Positions 52,846 through 60,740 of a stretch of DNA of 64,000 nucleotides are shown one piece after another. The DNA is taken from assembly GCF_900107505.1 (NCBI RefSeq), contig NZ_FNQH01000005.1, positions 1 to 64,000 on the forward strand. Direction: 5' to 3'. Position 1 is the first letter of the stretch. Each line of letters starts with the position of its first letter. Position numbers and translations under genes: made by a program. The DNA comes from Trichococcus collinsii (lineage in GTDB: Bacteria > Bacillota > Bacilli > Lactobacillales > Aerococcaceae). The notes beneath the pieces are model-generated. The model saw only the letters and a list, made by a program, of their open reading frames with translations. It ran no database searches and was not told the origin of the DNA.

Positions 52846-54195
52846 TTACACGCTTTCCTTCATTTCAGGAAACCAGATAAAGAATGTCGTTTCCTCTCCT
52901 ATCATACTTTGCACATCGATTTCCCCATTATGCGCATGCATAATGTCTTGGCAGATAGCCAAACCCAATCCCGTCCCTCCGCTTTCGCGTGAACGATCGG
53001 TGTCGACACGGTAAAAGCGATCAAAGATAAGCGGCAGATGTTTCTCAGCAATGCCCTCACCGTAATCGGTGACTGCCATGACAACTTTTTCATTTTCTTG
53101 GTAGGTACGAATCATGATTGGCGTCTTCGGATCCGAATGGAAAATGGCATTCTGCACGATATTTAAAATGACTTGCTCGATTTTTTTGCGGTTCATCATA
53201 ACATTCGGTATCTCGCCTATCGTCAGCTTCAGTTCCCGTCCCTCCTGAATCATCGTTAACAAGGGGTACAAGTCCTGCAGAACATCATTGAGGTTCAGTT
53301 CATCTTTCCCCATCTGGACCTTGCGATCCAATTTTGAGAGTTCCAGCAATTCGTTCACAATATAGGTCAAACGTTTTGTCTGATCAAGCATGCTTTCCAG
53401 AGAATAGCGTATCTTTTCAGGATTATCCAGTTTTCCCCGCAACAGAATTTCCGAATAGCCCTGGATTGTCGTCAGCGGTGTCTTTAACTCATGCGATGCA
53501 TCGGAAACGAATTGCTGCAATTTATGCTGATTCTCTTCAATAATCTGAAAGGAATCACGCAGTCTTACTTTCAACTCGTTGGTTGAATCCACCAGTTTGG
53601 CTATATCCGCTTGAGCATTTGCGATAACTATCGGCTGATCAAGATTGTCGACCGAAACCTCAGAAACCGAGGCAATGACGCTATCCAAAGGAGCCAGTGT
53701 TTTCCTCAACATACGCCCATAGAACCGCCAAGCCAAAACGAGAATGACGATGCTGGCAATCACATAAATAATCAGCTGGGTAAGCATCAACTCCACCGAC
53801 TCGTGGATGGAATAGATGATCTCTATGGTACCGATCTCTTTCCCCTCATAATAGACAGGCTCAGTGTACGCTGCCGTCTCTTTATTTTTTAAAAATAGTC
53901 GATTGGTGTGGATTATTTGCTTTTCTCCGGAGCTCGCATAAAAAACGATGTTCGCATCTGAAGCAAAATCCTCGGCAATCTCTGACGCTTCTTTGGCCAA
54001 CAGCTCTTCTTCGCCGAGCAGATCAGGTGTTTGTTGGAGAGCCTCCAGATAGGTCTCCACTTCCATTTCCCTTTGGTTTTCGGTGTAGAGATAAATCAGG
54101 CTTGTCTGCAAAAAACCGATAATCACCAAAAACAGCACCAGCAACTGCATGCTTCTCTGGAACAATTGCTTGTTTAAGCTTTTCGTTTTCATCAT
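52846..54195 (-). CDS. Two-component sensor histidine kinase
   Basis: 449 residues. A first transmembrane helix (about 17-36), an extracytoplasmic region of about 100 residues, and a second helix (about 138-158) are followed by HAMP and the dimerisation helix SDASHELKTPLTTIQGYSEI (His235 is the phosphorylated residue). The ATPase domain has NIVQNAIFHS, DYGEGI and GGTGLGLAICQDI. It overlaps the response-regulator gene by 4 bases and is translated after it. The neighbours it likely controls are the flavocytochrome and cytochrome b5 genes. Confidence 0.93.
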   Translation of the reverse strand: MMKTKSLNKQLFQRSMQLLVLFLVIIGFLQTSLIYLYTENQREMEVETYLEALQQTPDLLGEEELLAKEASEIAEDFASDANIVFYASSGEKQIIHTNRLFLKNKETAAYTEPVYYEGKEIGTIEIIYSIHESVELMLTQLIIYVIASIVILVLAWRFYGRMLRKTLAPLDSVIASVSEVSVDNLDQPIVIANAQADIAKLVDSTNELKVRLRDSFQIIEENQHKLQQFVSDASHELKTPLTTIQGYSEILLRGKLDNPEKIRYSLESMLDQTKRLTYIVNELLELSKLDRKVQMGKDELNLNDVLQDLYPLLTMIQEGRELKLTIGEIPNVMMNRKKIEQVILNIVQNAIFHSDPKTPIMIRTYQENEKVVMAVTDYGEGIAEKHLPLIFDRFYRVDTDRSRESGGTGLGLAICQDIMHAHNGEIDVQSMIGEETTFFIWFPEMKESV

Positions 54196-54872
54196 TCCAC
54201 ATCCAATTTATAGCCGAATCCGCGTTCGGTTTTAATGTAGCGGTGCGACGTATCCTGCAGCTTTTCCCTTAAGTTGCGGATATAAACTTCCACCACATTC
54301 GAACTGCTGAAATAATCATAGCCCCATACCTTATTCATGATGGTCTCCTTCGAAATGACGATGTTCACGTTATCGAACAACAAGCACATCAGCTTGTACT
54401 CCGTTGGTGTCAGATCAAGCTTTTCATTCTCGAACGTAATCTCATGGCGGGCATTATCGACCGAAAAGAGCCCCTTACGGATGACTGTATTCTTTTGCGG
54501 GAAACGGCTATTCAGGCGGACTTCCATTCGCGTCAGCAACTCCAGAAAACTGAATGGCTTGGCCAGATAATCATCTGCTCCGATTTTCAATCCTTTTACC
54601 GTATCTTCCGCTTGGTCCTTCGCGGTCAACATGATGACGACAACATCATATTTATGCTTTAGCATGCGGCAGCATTCATAGCCATCCATGCCCGGCATCA
54701 TCACATCCAAAATGACGATGTCAAAAGGATTCTCATGCATTTTCGTCAGCGCCGTCAAGCCGTCCTTTGCCGTTTCCACGCTGTATCCTTCGTCTTCCAG
54801 TCCCATCGTCAAAAAATCGCGGATGCTCTGTTCGTCATCCACCACCAAAACGCGCGTTTTTTTCCCGTCCAT
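54192..54872 (-). CDS. OmpR-family two-component response regulator
   Basis: 226 residues. The receiver domain has VDDEQ, the phosphoacceptor Asp56 in VILDVMMPGMDG, and Lys in LAKPFSFLEL. The C-terminal winged-helix effector shows LTPTEYKLMCLLFDN and VWGYDYFSSSNVVEVYIRNLREKL. ATG 54872 has GAGGTG 6 bases upstream; a GTG at 54881 overlaps that site. It heads the pair with the sensor kinase. The gene is divergent from the flavocytochrome gene, whose promoter carries three 11-bp repeats suited to this class of regulator. Confidence 0.93.
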   Translation of the reverse strand: MDGKKTRVLVVDDEQSIRDFLTMGLEDEGYSVETAKDGLTALTKMHENPFDIVILDVMMPGMDGYECCRMLKHKYDVVVIMLTAKDQAEDTVKGLKIGADDYLAKPFSFLELLTRMEVRLNSRFPQKNTVIRKGLFSVDNARHEITFENEKLDLTPTEYKLMCLLFDNVNIVISKETIMNKVWGYDYFSSSNVVEVYIRNLREKLQDTSHRYIKTERGFGYKLDVE

Positions 54873-54934
54873 TGCGTTCACCTCTTTGCTTTATTGTAGC
54901 ACGCTTCCGTTTACTCACAGAAAGAAAAATAGCA

Positions 54935-54990
54935 TCTTCAGGTAATCTTCAGCTTACCTTCATGCCATCCTAAATCCACTTATCTATAAT
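54935..54990 (+). promoter_or_regulatory. Flavocytochrome promoter with three 11-bp direct repeats
   Basis: TCTTCAGGTAA at 54935, TCTTCAGCTTA at 54946 and CCTTCATGCCA at 54957 are spaced exactly 11 bases apart. The -10 TATAAT lies at 54985-54990, and the last repeat covers the -35 position, which has no consensus of its own. This is the layout of an OmpR/PhoB-class activated promoter. Confidence 0.75.
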
Positions 54991-55021
54991 GAATATAAAT
55001 AAGAAGTCGGAGGAAATCTAC

Positions 55022-56353
55022 ATGAAAAGAAAAGCAATCCAGTATATGATTCTCGCCATTTATTTTTTGAGCCCTTTACCCATTGCTTTCATCTCGCTAA
55101 AAGGGCTAAACTTCAGTATCGCAGCACCTGCTTTTATCGGCATCCTCAGCTACACTTGGCTGTTATCCGAACTGATAACGGCCGCAAGACCTAAATTCAT
55201 CGAAAAATACTTCAGCCTGGATAAGTTCCATCGCTTCCACGGCATCATGGCCATCGTCGCTTTGGCGCTTGGCTTGATGCATAAAGAATGGGCAAGTTTT
55301 GCTTGGGGTGAGTTTGAATTTTCGACTGTCTTCGGGGATTTTGCCATCATGCTGTTCCTGCTGCTGACCGTATTGTCTGTGTTCTTCATGACTAACTGGC
55401 TAGGGAGAATCAAAATATTCAAGATAGTGAAGGATGCAATAGGAAATTTTGCCTTCTCCAAATACAGCGTCATGAAGTTCCTGCATAATTTCAATATCGT
55501 TGCCATCATCGCGCTATCTGTGCATGTCATCACCATCGCCTACTTTGTCCGGGGAGATATGACTTTGACTGCAATGTACGCCCTGTATTTCATCGTTTCT
55601 TTAAGCTTCTATGTGTACCATAAGCTGATCCGGCCTATTCTATTGAAGAAAAATATTTATACTATAACCGATGTGGTGAATGAGAACGATCAGATTGTCA
55701 GCTTGACGCTGGCAGCCGAAAACGGACGGCTCTTTGATTACAAGGCTGGACAATTCATCTATTTAAGAGTGCTGGATGGAAACTATAGTTTTGAAGAACA
55801 CCCATTTTCTTTGACTTCCGCACCGGAAAATCCACGTGCCCTTTCCGTATCGATCAAGGACTCAGGAGACTATACGCACATCATCCAACGCATCAAGGCA
55901 GGGACGAAAGTGACCGTCGAAGGTCCTTATGGTGGCTTAGGGCAACCACTGGAAGACATCCAAAACACGGATAAAAGCCTCGTGCTGTTCGCCGGCGGTG
56001 TCGGTATTACACCTATGTTAGGCATCTTGGAAAGCCTTCGCCAAAAAAACACCAAAAATAAAGCGGTGCTCATCTGGAGTTTGCGCAATGAGAATGAACT
56101 TGCCTATGCAGCGGAATTGGCTTCTTTCCATAAAGATATGCCCAATTTCACCTTCGTTCCTTTTTACTCAACCCAGAACGGTTACTTGGATGCGGAAAAG
56201 ACCGAAGCCATTTTCGAATCCACTGCAGTTCCCTATGCCACCAGCGAATTTGTCCTTTGCGGTCCCAAAGGATTCATGCATACCATTGAATCAACCCTGG
56301 TTTCCAAAAATGTCCCAAAACAAAAAATCCACTTCGAGTCATTTGGATTGTAA
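55022..56353 (+). CDS. Ferric-reductase-like transmembrane flavocytochrome
   Basis: 443 residues. The N-terminal half has about six membrane helices with two histidine pairs, His73/His87 and His155/His168, spaced 14 and 13 as in the bis-haem ferric reductase/NADPH-oxidase fold. The C-terminal half is a ferredoxin-reductase module with FAD site HPFSLTSAP (260-268), GPYGG, NAD(P) site GGVGITPM (325-332) and VLCGPKGF near 412. It should carry electrons from NAD(P)H across the membrane. Start at 55022 has GGAGG 8 bases upstream. The cytochrome b5-like lipoprotein follows at once. Confidence 0.9.
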   Translation: MKRKAIQYMILAIYFLSPLPIAFISLKGLNFSIAAPAFIGILSYTWLLSELITAARPKFIEKYFSLDKFHRFHGIMAIVALALGLMHKEWASFAWGEFEFSTVFGDFAIMLFLLLTVLSVFFMTNWLGRIKIFKIVKDAIGNFAFSKYSVMKFLHNFNIVAIIALSVHVITIAYFVRGDMTLTAMYALYFIVSLSFYVYHKLIRPILLKKNIYTITDVVNENDQIVSLTLAAENGRLFDYKAGQFIYLRVLDGNYSFEEHPFSLTSAPENPRALSVSIKDSGDYTHIIQRIKAGTKVTVEGPYGGLGQPLEDIQNTDKSLVLFAGGVGITPMLGILESLRQKNTKNKAVLIWSLRNENELAYAAELASFHKDMPNFTFVPFYSTQNGYLDAEKTEAIFESTAVPYATSEFVLCGPKGFMHTIESTLVSKNVPKQKIHFESFGL

Positions 56354-56386
56354 AAACTGACAGAAATCAAAAAAGGAGAAACTAAA

Positions 56387-56797
56387 ATGAAAAATAACAA
56401 CAAAGCTAAAATGATTACCCTCTTAGTCGGTGTAGGCTTACTTTTCGGAGCCTGCGGAACAACACAGGCATCCACTACCGACACCGACCAGACATTCACC
56501 AGTGCTGCTGCCAGTTCGGCTGTTTCATCCTCGGAAGTTGCATCGCCTTCAAGTACCCAGTCGAATGCCCAAACCTTTACCCTCGATGAATTAGCGCAAT
56601 ATGATGGAAAGAACGGGAATGATGCCTATGTCGCCGTTGACGGAATCGTGTACGACGTCACCCATGCAGCTAAATGGCAGAATGGGAGCCATTATGGGGT
56701 ACAAGCGGGCACCGACTGCACCACGGCCATCAGCCATTCCCCGCATGGTACCTCCGTTTTGGATGGGCTCCCGATTGTCGGGACTTTCGCGGAATAA
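56387..56797 (+). CDS. Cytochrome b5-like haem-binding lipoprotein
   Basis: 136 residues. A signal peptide with lipobox LFGAC (Cys23) and a Ser/Thr/Ala-rich linker lead to a C-terminal domain from about residue 62. This domain (FTLDELAQYDG, YVAVDGIVYDVTHAAKW, SHSPHGTSVLDGLPIVGTF) is the bacterial cytochrome b5-like haem/steroid-binding fold. It would sit on the outer face of the membrane. It is 33 bases after the flavocytochrome gene on the same strand, so it is a plausible electron acceptor or haem partner for it. Confidence 0.85.
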   Translation: MKNNNKAKMITLLVGVGLLFGACGTTQASTTDTDQTFTSAAASSAVSSSEVASPSSTQSNAQTFTLDELAQYDGKNGNDAYVAVDGIVYDVTHAAKWQNGSHYGVQAGTDCTTAISHSPHGTSVLDGLPIVGTFAE

Positions 56798-56846
56798 CAA
56801 CGAAGTGATACTGAGTTGGTGGCAGGATGATTTTTATGGTCACGAT

Positions 56847-56895
56847 GAAAAAGCACCTCCTGATACGTTTAACGTACCAGAGGATGCTTTATATA
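56847..56895. terminator. Terminator between the cytochrome b5 gene and the four-helix gene
   Basis: A long, bulged hairpin: AAAGCA... with ...TGCTTT, and CCTCCTGATACGT with ACGTACCAGAGG. A-rich and T-rich flanks make it usable by both converging genes. Confidence 0.65.
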
Positions 56896-56906
56896 TATAT
56901 TTATGG

Positions 56907-57401
56907 CTAATTTGTCATACCCGGCATTACGGCCATGCTGTCGATGATTTCAGGATTCACCATCCCGAAAATCATGGCAATATGCGCAACGACAAGGAAG
57001 CCGCCGACCAGCATGAAGTGGATTTTCATTTTCTCTTCATCAGTTTTATTCTTGAAAATTACACCCAGTTCCATTAATGCGATCGGCAAAAGGAACAGTA
57101 CGCCGCTCAAGTAGAAACCCACTGCCACAACGTCTACCCATGTATGCCAACCATTTGTGGTGGTCAATGGAATCACTGCGTTAAACAATAGGTAGAAGAA
57201 AATACCCGTAAAATAGAAGCCGGCAAAGATTCCGACGATTTTGTTCAGAGTCCTCAGTCCACCTGATTTTGCCCTGTCAAAAATAATGAAAAATTCCGAA
57301 ATCGTGAGCGTCTCTGCGCAGATCACTGGGATGGCCATAAAGATGATCAGATTCCAAGGCTGGTTTGCAGCTAACAAAGACATATAATGAGTCATGCTCA
57401 T
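56907..57401 (-). CDS. Four-helix membrane protein of unknown function
   Basis: 164 residues with four or five hydrophobic helices near 12-35, 52-75, 87-110 and 128-150. The first helix has a conserved-looking CAETLTISEFFIIFD segment. I recall small permease-like families of this shape (DUF6803-type), but I do not know a function. It converges on the flavocytochrome and cytochrome b5 genes, and I infer that it may belong to the same membrane redox module. Confidence 0.7.
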   Translation of the reverse strand: MSMTHYMSLLAANQPWNLIIFMAIPVICAETLTISEFFIIFDRAKSGGLRTLNKIVGIFAGFYFTGIFFYLLFNAVIPLTTTNGWHTWVDVVAVGFYLSGVLFLLPIALMELGVIFKNKTDEEKMKIHFMLVGGFLVVAHIAMIFGMVNPEIIDSMAVMPGMTN

Positions 57402-57563
57402 TTTTGTTTCCTCCTCAAATTAAAATAACTAAAAATTGATAGTCTTAATATACTGAACGAATGTGTAGATTGGATGGAGATTGGGCGTCTTCATATGAGC
57501 TACATAATCACCTGATATTCTGGTAATGTAGTAAAAAACAATCCGGAAAGAAGGGTCCAAATT

Positions 57564-57740
57564 ATGCTGACAATCCAATTTATTATTTCAATACTGCTTG
57601 TTCTCGTCTTAGTGAAGTTAATCATGAATACAATCCGAAACCAGGATTCTGTTTTGAGAGCCGATGTGAAACGACTACGGTCTGAAAATGAAGCTTTGAG
57701 GAAAGAGCTTCTCAAACGCGGCATCGTTGAATATGTTTAA
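57564..57740 (+). CDS. Small single-span membrane protein
   Basis: 58 residues: one transmembrane helix (about 4-20, LTIQFIISILLVLVLVK) followed by a charged helix with heptad spacing (LRADVKRLRSENEALRKEL). AGAAGG lies about 10 bases upstream of the ATG and a terminator follows, which supports a real gene. I cannot assign a function; such proteins often bind and modulate larger membrane complexes. Confidence 0.6.
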   Translation: MLTIQFIISILLVLVLVKLIMNTIRNQDSVLRADVKRLRSENEALRKELLKRGIVEYV

Positions 57741-57796
57741 CAGCTGAAAACGGATAGCCGAAACAAACGTTATCCAATGCGCTCTCTATAAAAAAA

Positions 57797-57845
57797 CAGC
57801 CCGAAAATGGAAGTTCGATAGACGGACTCCTTTTTCGGGCTGGTT
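57797..57845. terminator. Terminator after the small membrane protein gene
   Basis: Stem CAGCCCGAAAA against TTTTCGGGCTG with a 24-base loop that can fold further, flanked by A- and T-runs. Confidence 0.75.
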
Positions 57846-57914
57846 TATTTTGTTGAAATCAGATGCTTTTCCTGTGTTGTGCTAAACAGCGATTGCAAAC
57901 GCGGTGCTTCAGAT

Positions 57915-58229
57915 CTAGTCTTTTTTGTATGAACAGCAATAGTCCACATATTTCTCGACGATCATCTTGAAGGATGAGTTTGCTGGAACGACATAGCTTT
58001 GGCCTTTGCTGTAGAGTGTGTATTCAGATTCGCCTGGAAGCATGACCGACATGTCGCCGCCTAGGACTTCCATGATTTCCTCTGCATCGGTGTTGAATTC
58101 GTACTCGCCTGCCAACATGAAGCCGAGTGTCTTTTTCTCTCCGCTTTCGAACAGGACCGTTCTGCTGGTCACTTTCCCATCAAAATACACATTTGCTTCC
58201 TTAATCACTGTAACATTTTTGAATTCCAT
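57915..58229 (-). CDS. ppnP: Pyrimidine/purine nucleoside phosphorylase (PpnP family)
   Basis: 104-residue small cupin of the PpnP/YaiE (DUF1255) family, which phosphorolyses several nucleosides. Family text is [23 protein letters not shown] at the start, then [13 protein letters not shown] and the core [20 protein letters not shown]. Length is exactly that of the family. The start follows GGAGG. It stands alone. Confidence 0.9.
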   Translation of the reverse strand: MEFKNVTVIKEANVYFDGKVTSRTVLFESGEKKTLGFMLAGEYEFNTDAEEIMEVLGGDMSVMLPGESEYTLYSKGQSYVVPANSSFKMIVEKYVDYCCSYKKD

Positions 58230-58280
58230 CCTATTTCCTCCATTAGCCTGATTATTTTATGTTTTTCTTGCATGTATAAC

Positions 58281-58631
58281 CTATTTTCTCAGTATCTTCT
58301 CCATGGCCTTCCCTTTAGCCAACTCATCGATGAGTTTGTCCAGATAACGGATTTTCTGCATAAGTTTGTCTTCGATTTCTTCGACGCGATATCCGCAAAT
58401 GACCCCCGTGATAAGTGAAACGTTAGGATTCAACTGTGGTGCCTGTTTAAAAAAGTTTTCGAAGTCGACTTTGTTGTCTAGCTGTTGCTGCAGAGTTGCT
58501 TCATCATATCCGGTCAGCCAGAAAATGATTTCATCAACTTCCTCTTTGGTCCGGCCTTTTTTCTCGGCCTTCTTGATATACAACGGATAGACGCTGGCAA
58601 AAGACATCCCAAATATTTTTGTATTTTTCAT
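58281..58631 (-). CDS. DUF2200-family protein
   Basis: 116 residues of the DUF2200 family. Typical parts are [20 protein letters not shown], the [17 protein letters not shown] segment, and [34 protein letters not shown]. The function is unknown. The start at 58631 is chosen because AAGGAGG lies 5 bases upstream; the frame extends to 58715 without a ribosome site. Confidence 0.85.
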   Translation of the reverse strand: MKNTKIFGMSFASVYPLYIKKAEKKGRTKEEVDEIIFWLTGYDEATLQQQLDNKVDFENFFKQAPQLNPNVSLITGVICGYRVEEIEDKLMQKIRYLDKLIDELAKGKAMEKILRK

Positions 58632-58729
58632 GCTGGCCTCCTTCTGAATCTTGCTGAAGCTATTTTTGGTACTTATGATTTTTATTATGCCACAAATCGC
58701 AAAAAAGCTCATCACTTATCAGCAAAAAA

Positions 58730-58771
58730 AGCCGCATGAACACATTCAAATAGATATGTTTGCGGCTTACT
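58730..58771. terminator. Terminator between the DUF2200 and LysM genes
   Basis: Stem AAGCCGCA against TGCGGCTT (extended by weaker pairs), with A-run and T-run flanks. It follows the stop codon of the LysM gene on the minus strand. Confidence 0.7.
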
Positions 58772-58813
58772 TTTCGATATACTACTCTTAACCCATTTTA
58801 CGAAATGAACTCC

Positions 58814-59104
58814 TCAATCATGAACAGCAGCGGATGCTTTCGGAATGACATTTTTTTGACCAATCCTGATCAATCTAGGCTGGACGATGTCATTCGCCGC
58901 CACAAGCTGCCGCACAGTCACTCCGTATTCGAGAGCAACTCTGTACAGCGTATCGCCTGCTTTGACTGTATATATGACATTCTCTTGCGCTGCATTTTGT
59001 GATTCCACTGCAACGATATTTGGTGATAGCATGTCGAAAAGGAGCAGCACCGAAAAAAACGCAGAGACAACCCATCTACGCATCCATTGCAAACAACCCC
59101 GCAT
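58814..59104 (-). CDS. Small LysM-domain cell-surface protein
   Basis: 96 residues. A hydrophobic signal or anchor segment lies at about 11-25 and one LysM domain at about 44-88 (YTVKAGDTLYRVALEYGVTV and RLIRIGQKNVI). LysM binds the glycan strands of peptidoglycan, so it should sit at the cell wall. No catalytic domain is attached. The ATG at 59104 follows AGGGAGAGGG; earlier in-frame starts are poorer. Confidence 0.8.
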   Translation of the reverse strand: MRGCLQWMRRWVVSAFFSVLLLFDMLSPNIVAVESQNAAQENVIYTVKAGDTLYRVALEYGVTVRQLVAANDIVQPRLIRIGQKNVIPKASAAVHD

Positions 59105-59356
59105 TTCCCTCTCCCTCATTTCCGAACTACAAGCAATGCTATTGGCCAAAGCGGAACTGAATCTATTTTTGTAAGGACCTCACACATTCGCACCCTATTC
59201 TTCAACTCCATTTTAGTGCTTCCATAATTGTTAATCAAAATTCGGAGGTTAAACGCATAGCTGTATCATATGGATTTGGTTATCTTGAATTTTGGTGTAT
59301 GATGTAATCAGGATGAGGTCTGGAAATAACGAGTTATAAGAATGGGAGTCATATGC

Positions 59357-59584
59357 ATGACAACTTCACAAATATACGTGGTAGGAGTTATTCTGTTTTT
59401 AGCTCTTGTCTTTATCAGTATTAAAAATTCAAAACCTAAACGACTCAGTGTGCTGGCTTTCATTGCTTTTGGATTGGTAGTGGCGGGAATTGTATTTGGC
59501 GAAAATAGATCGATCAGCTACAGTTTGCTTGCAGTCGGGATCATCCTATCGGCAGTAGATGCATATATGAAATCAAAAAAATAA
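59357..59584 (+). CDS. Small membrane protein of unknown function
   Basis: 75 residues with three hydrophobic helices (about 5-20, 30-48 and 55-68) and a basic tail (MKSKK). GGGAG lies 8 bases before the ATG at 59357; the ATG at 59342 has no site. I do not recognise the family. Confidence 0.6.
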   Translation: MTTSQIYVVGVILFLALVFISIKNSKPKRLSVLAFIAFGLVVAGIVFGENRSISYSLLAVGIILSAVDAYMKSKK

Positions 59585-59637
59585 TAGCTGAACCAATTCA
59601 TATTAATGAACCTTTTTCTTTTATGACGAACCCACGG

Positions 59638-59664
59638 AAAGACTTCTTCGGAAGTCTTTTTTTT
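59638..59664 (+). terminator. Terminator with TTCG tetraloop
   Basis: Stem GACTTC against GAAGTC closing a TTCG loop, followed by a T-run, after the small membrane protein gene. Confidence 0.85.
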
Positions 59665-59798
59665 AATGCAACTGAGCCAACAAAATGAGAAAAGCGGAAA
59701 ACCTGTGATTATAGGCTTTCCGCTCAATCAATCTTCTTTACCCTTTTGAGTCATTGCTGTGAAATTATCAGCAATAACAGAATATAGCCGCTGAATAT

Positions 59799-60677
59799 CT
59801 ATTCGAATTGCTTCTTGTTGCTGCCGTCCAGGTTTACCCTGTAAGCAGCCCCTGAATATTCGCCGTAGTAAATGTAATCACCGTAAATGCCTAAGATACT
59901 CCACATTTTTACTTGATTCATTTTTTCTGCAGCAGTCCCATCCAGATTTGCCCTATAGAGCCAGTCATCTTTACTATAATAGAAAGAATCCTCGTCTATA
60001 GCCGTAAAAGTACCCTTCACAAGTTTTGATTGCTCGGTACCATATGTTTTCATCCTTTTTATGTTCTCATATTCTCCCTTATCTGTTTCCTCACCGTAAT
60101 AGATCCAGTCGCCTTTGACTGCAAGCATAACTACGTTTTCTAAAAGTTTAATAACCTCAGTACCGTCAGTCTTCATTTTGAATAAACTTATTCCGGCAGC
60201 ATAATATATCATTTCACCTGAAACCTTCATATCTCCTTTAAAGGAGCCGATGTCCGCTATCTTAGTCTTTTCGGTGCCAACCGTTTTTATCTTATAAATA
60301 CTTCCCGGTTTAGTGCTGTAGTAGATCCAGTCTCCCGACACTTCGAAACCGAATATACTTTCTTTTCCCATACCTACAATATTAGCCTTCCCTGTTCCAT
60401 CTGTTTGAACCTTGCTGATACCGCCATCCATATCTGAGTAATAGATGGTGTCCCCCTGAATTACCATATAGCCGCTAGCAAAATTGTCAGCAACCTTGGC
60501 CTTTCCGGTCCAGTCAGTTTTCATTTTATATAGGGCTTCTTCTTTATTGTCTGTATAGTATATCCAGTCCCCGCTCTGTTTGACCATACCTATGGACGCG
60601 GTTTCTGATGAGCCACAGCCAGTCAGCAGTGCCACGCCCAAAATGATCATCATGAGTAACCCTATATTTTTTTTCAT
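59799..60677 (-). CDS. Lipoprotein with DUF5050-type beta-propeller repeats
   Basis: 292 residues. The lipobox LLTGC gives Cys21 as the anchored residue. The rest is a series of about six blades of 40-45 residues, each with (D/E)WIYY and a following (Y/F)K(M/I)KTDGT motif, the DUF5050 pattern. This is an extracytoplasmic beta-propeller, probably binding a ligand or protein. The ATG at 60677 follows GAAGGG by 8 bases. It is downstream of the FtsH gene on the same strand with a 63-base gap. Confidence 0.8.
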   Translation of the reverse strand: MKKNIGLLMMIILGVALLTGCGSSETASIGMVKQSGDWIYYTDNKEEALYKMKTDWTGKAKVADNFASGYMVIQGDTIYYSDMDGGISKVQTDGTGKANIVGMGKESIFGFEVSGDWIYYSTKPGSIYKIKTVGTEKTKIADIGSFKGDMKVSGEMIYYAAGISLFKMKTDGTEVIKLLENVVMLAVKGDWIYYGEETDKGEYENIKRMKTYGTEQSKLVKGTFTAIDEDSFYYSKDDWLYRANLDGTAAEKMNQVKMWSILGIYGDYIYYGEYSGAAYRVNLDGSNKKQFE

Positions 60678-60740
60678 GAATGTTTCCCTTCTCTGCTCCA
60701 ACTCACAACCATGCGCGCCCCCGATCCAAACCTAAATTGA

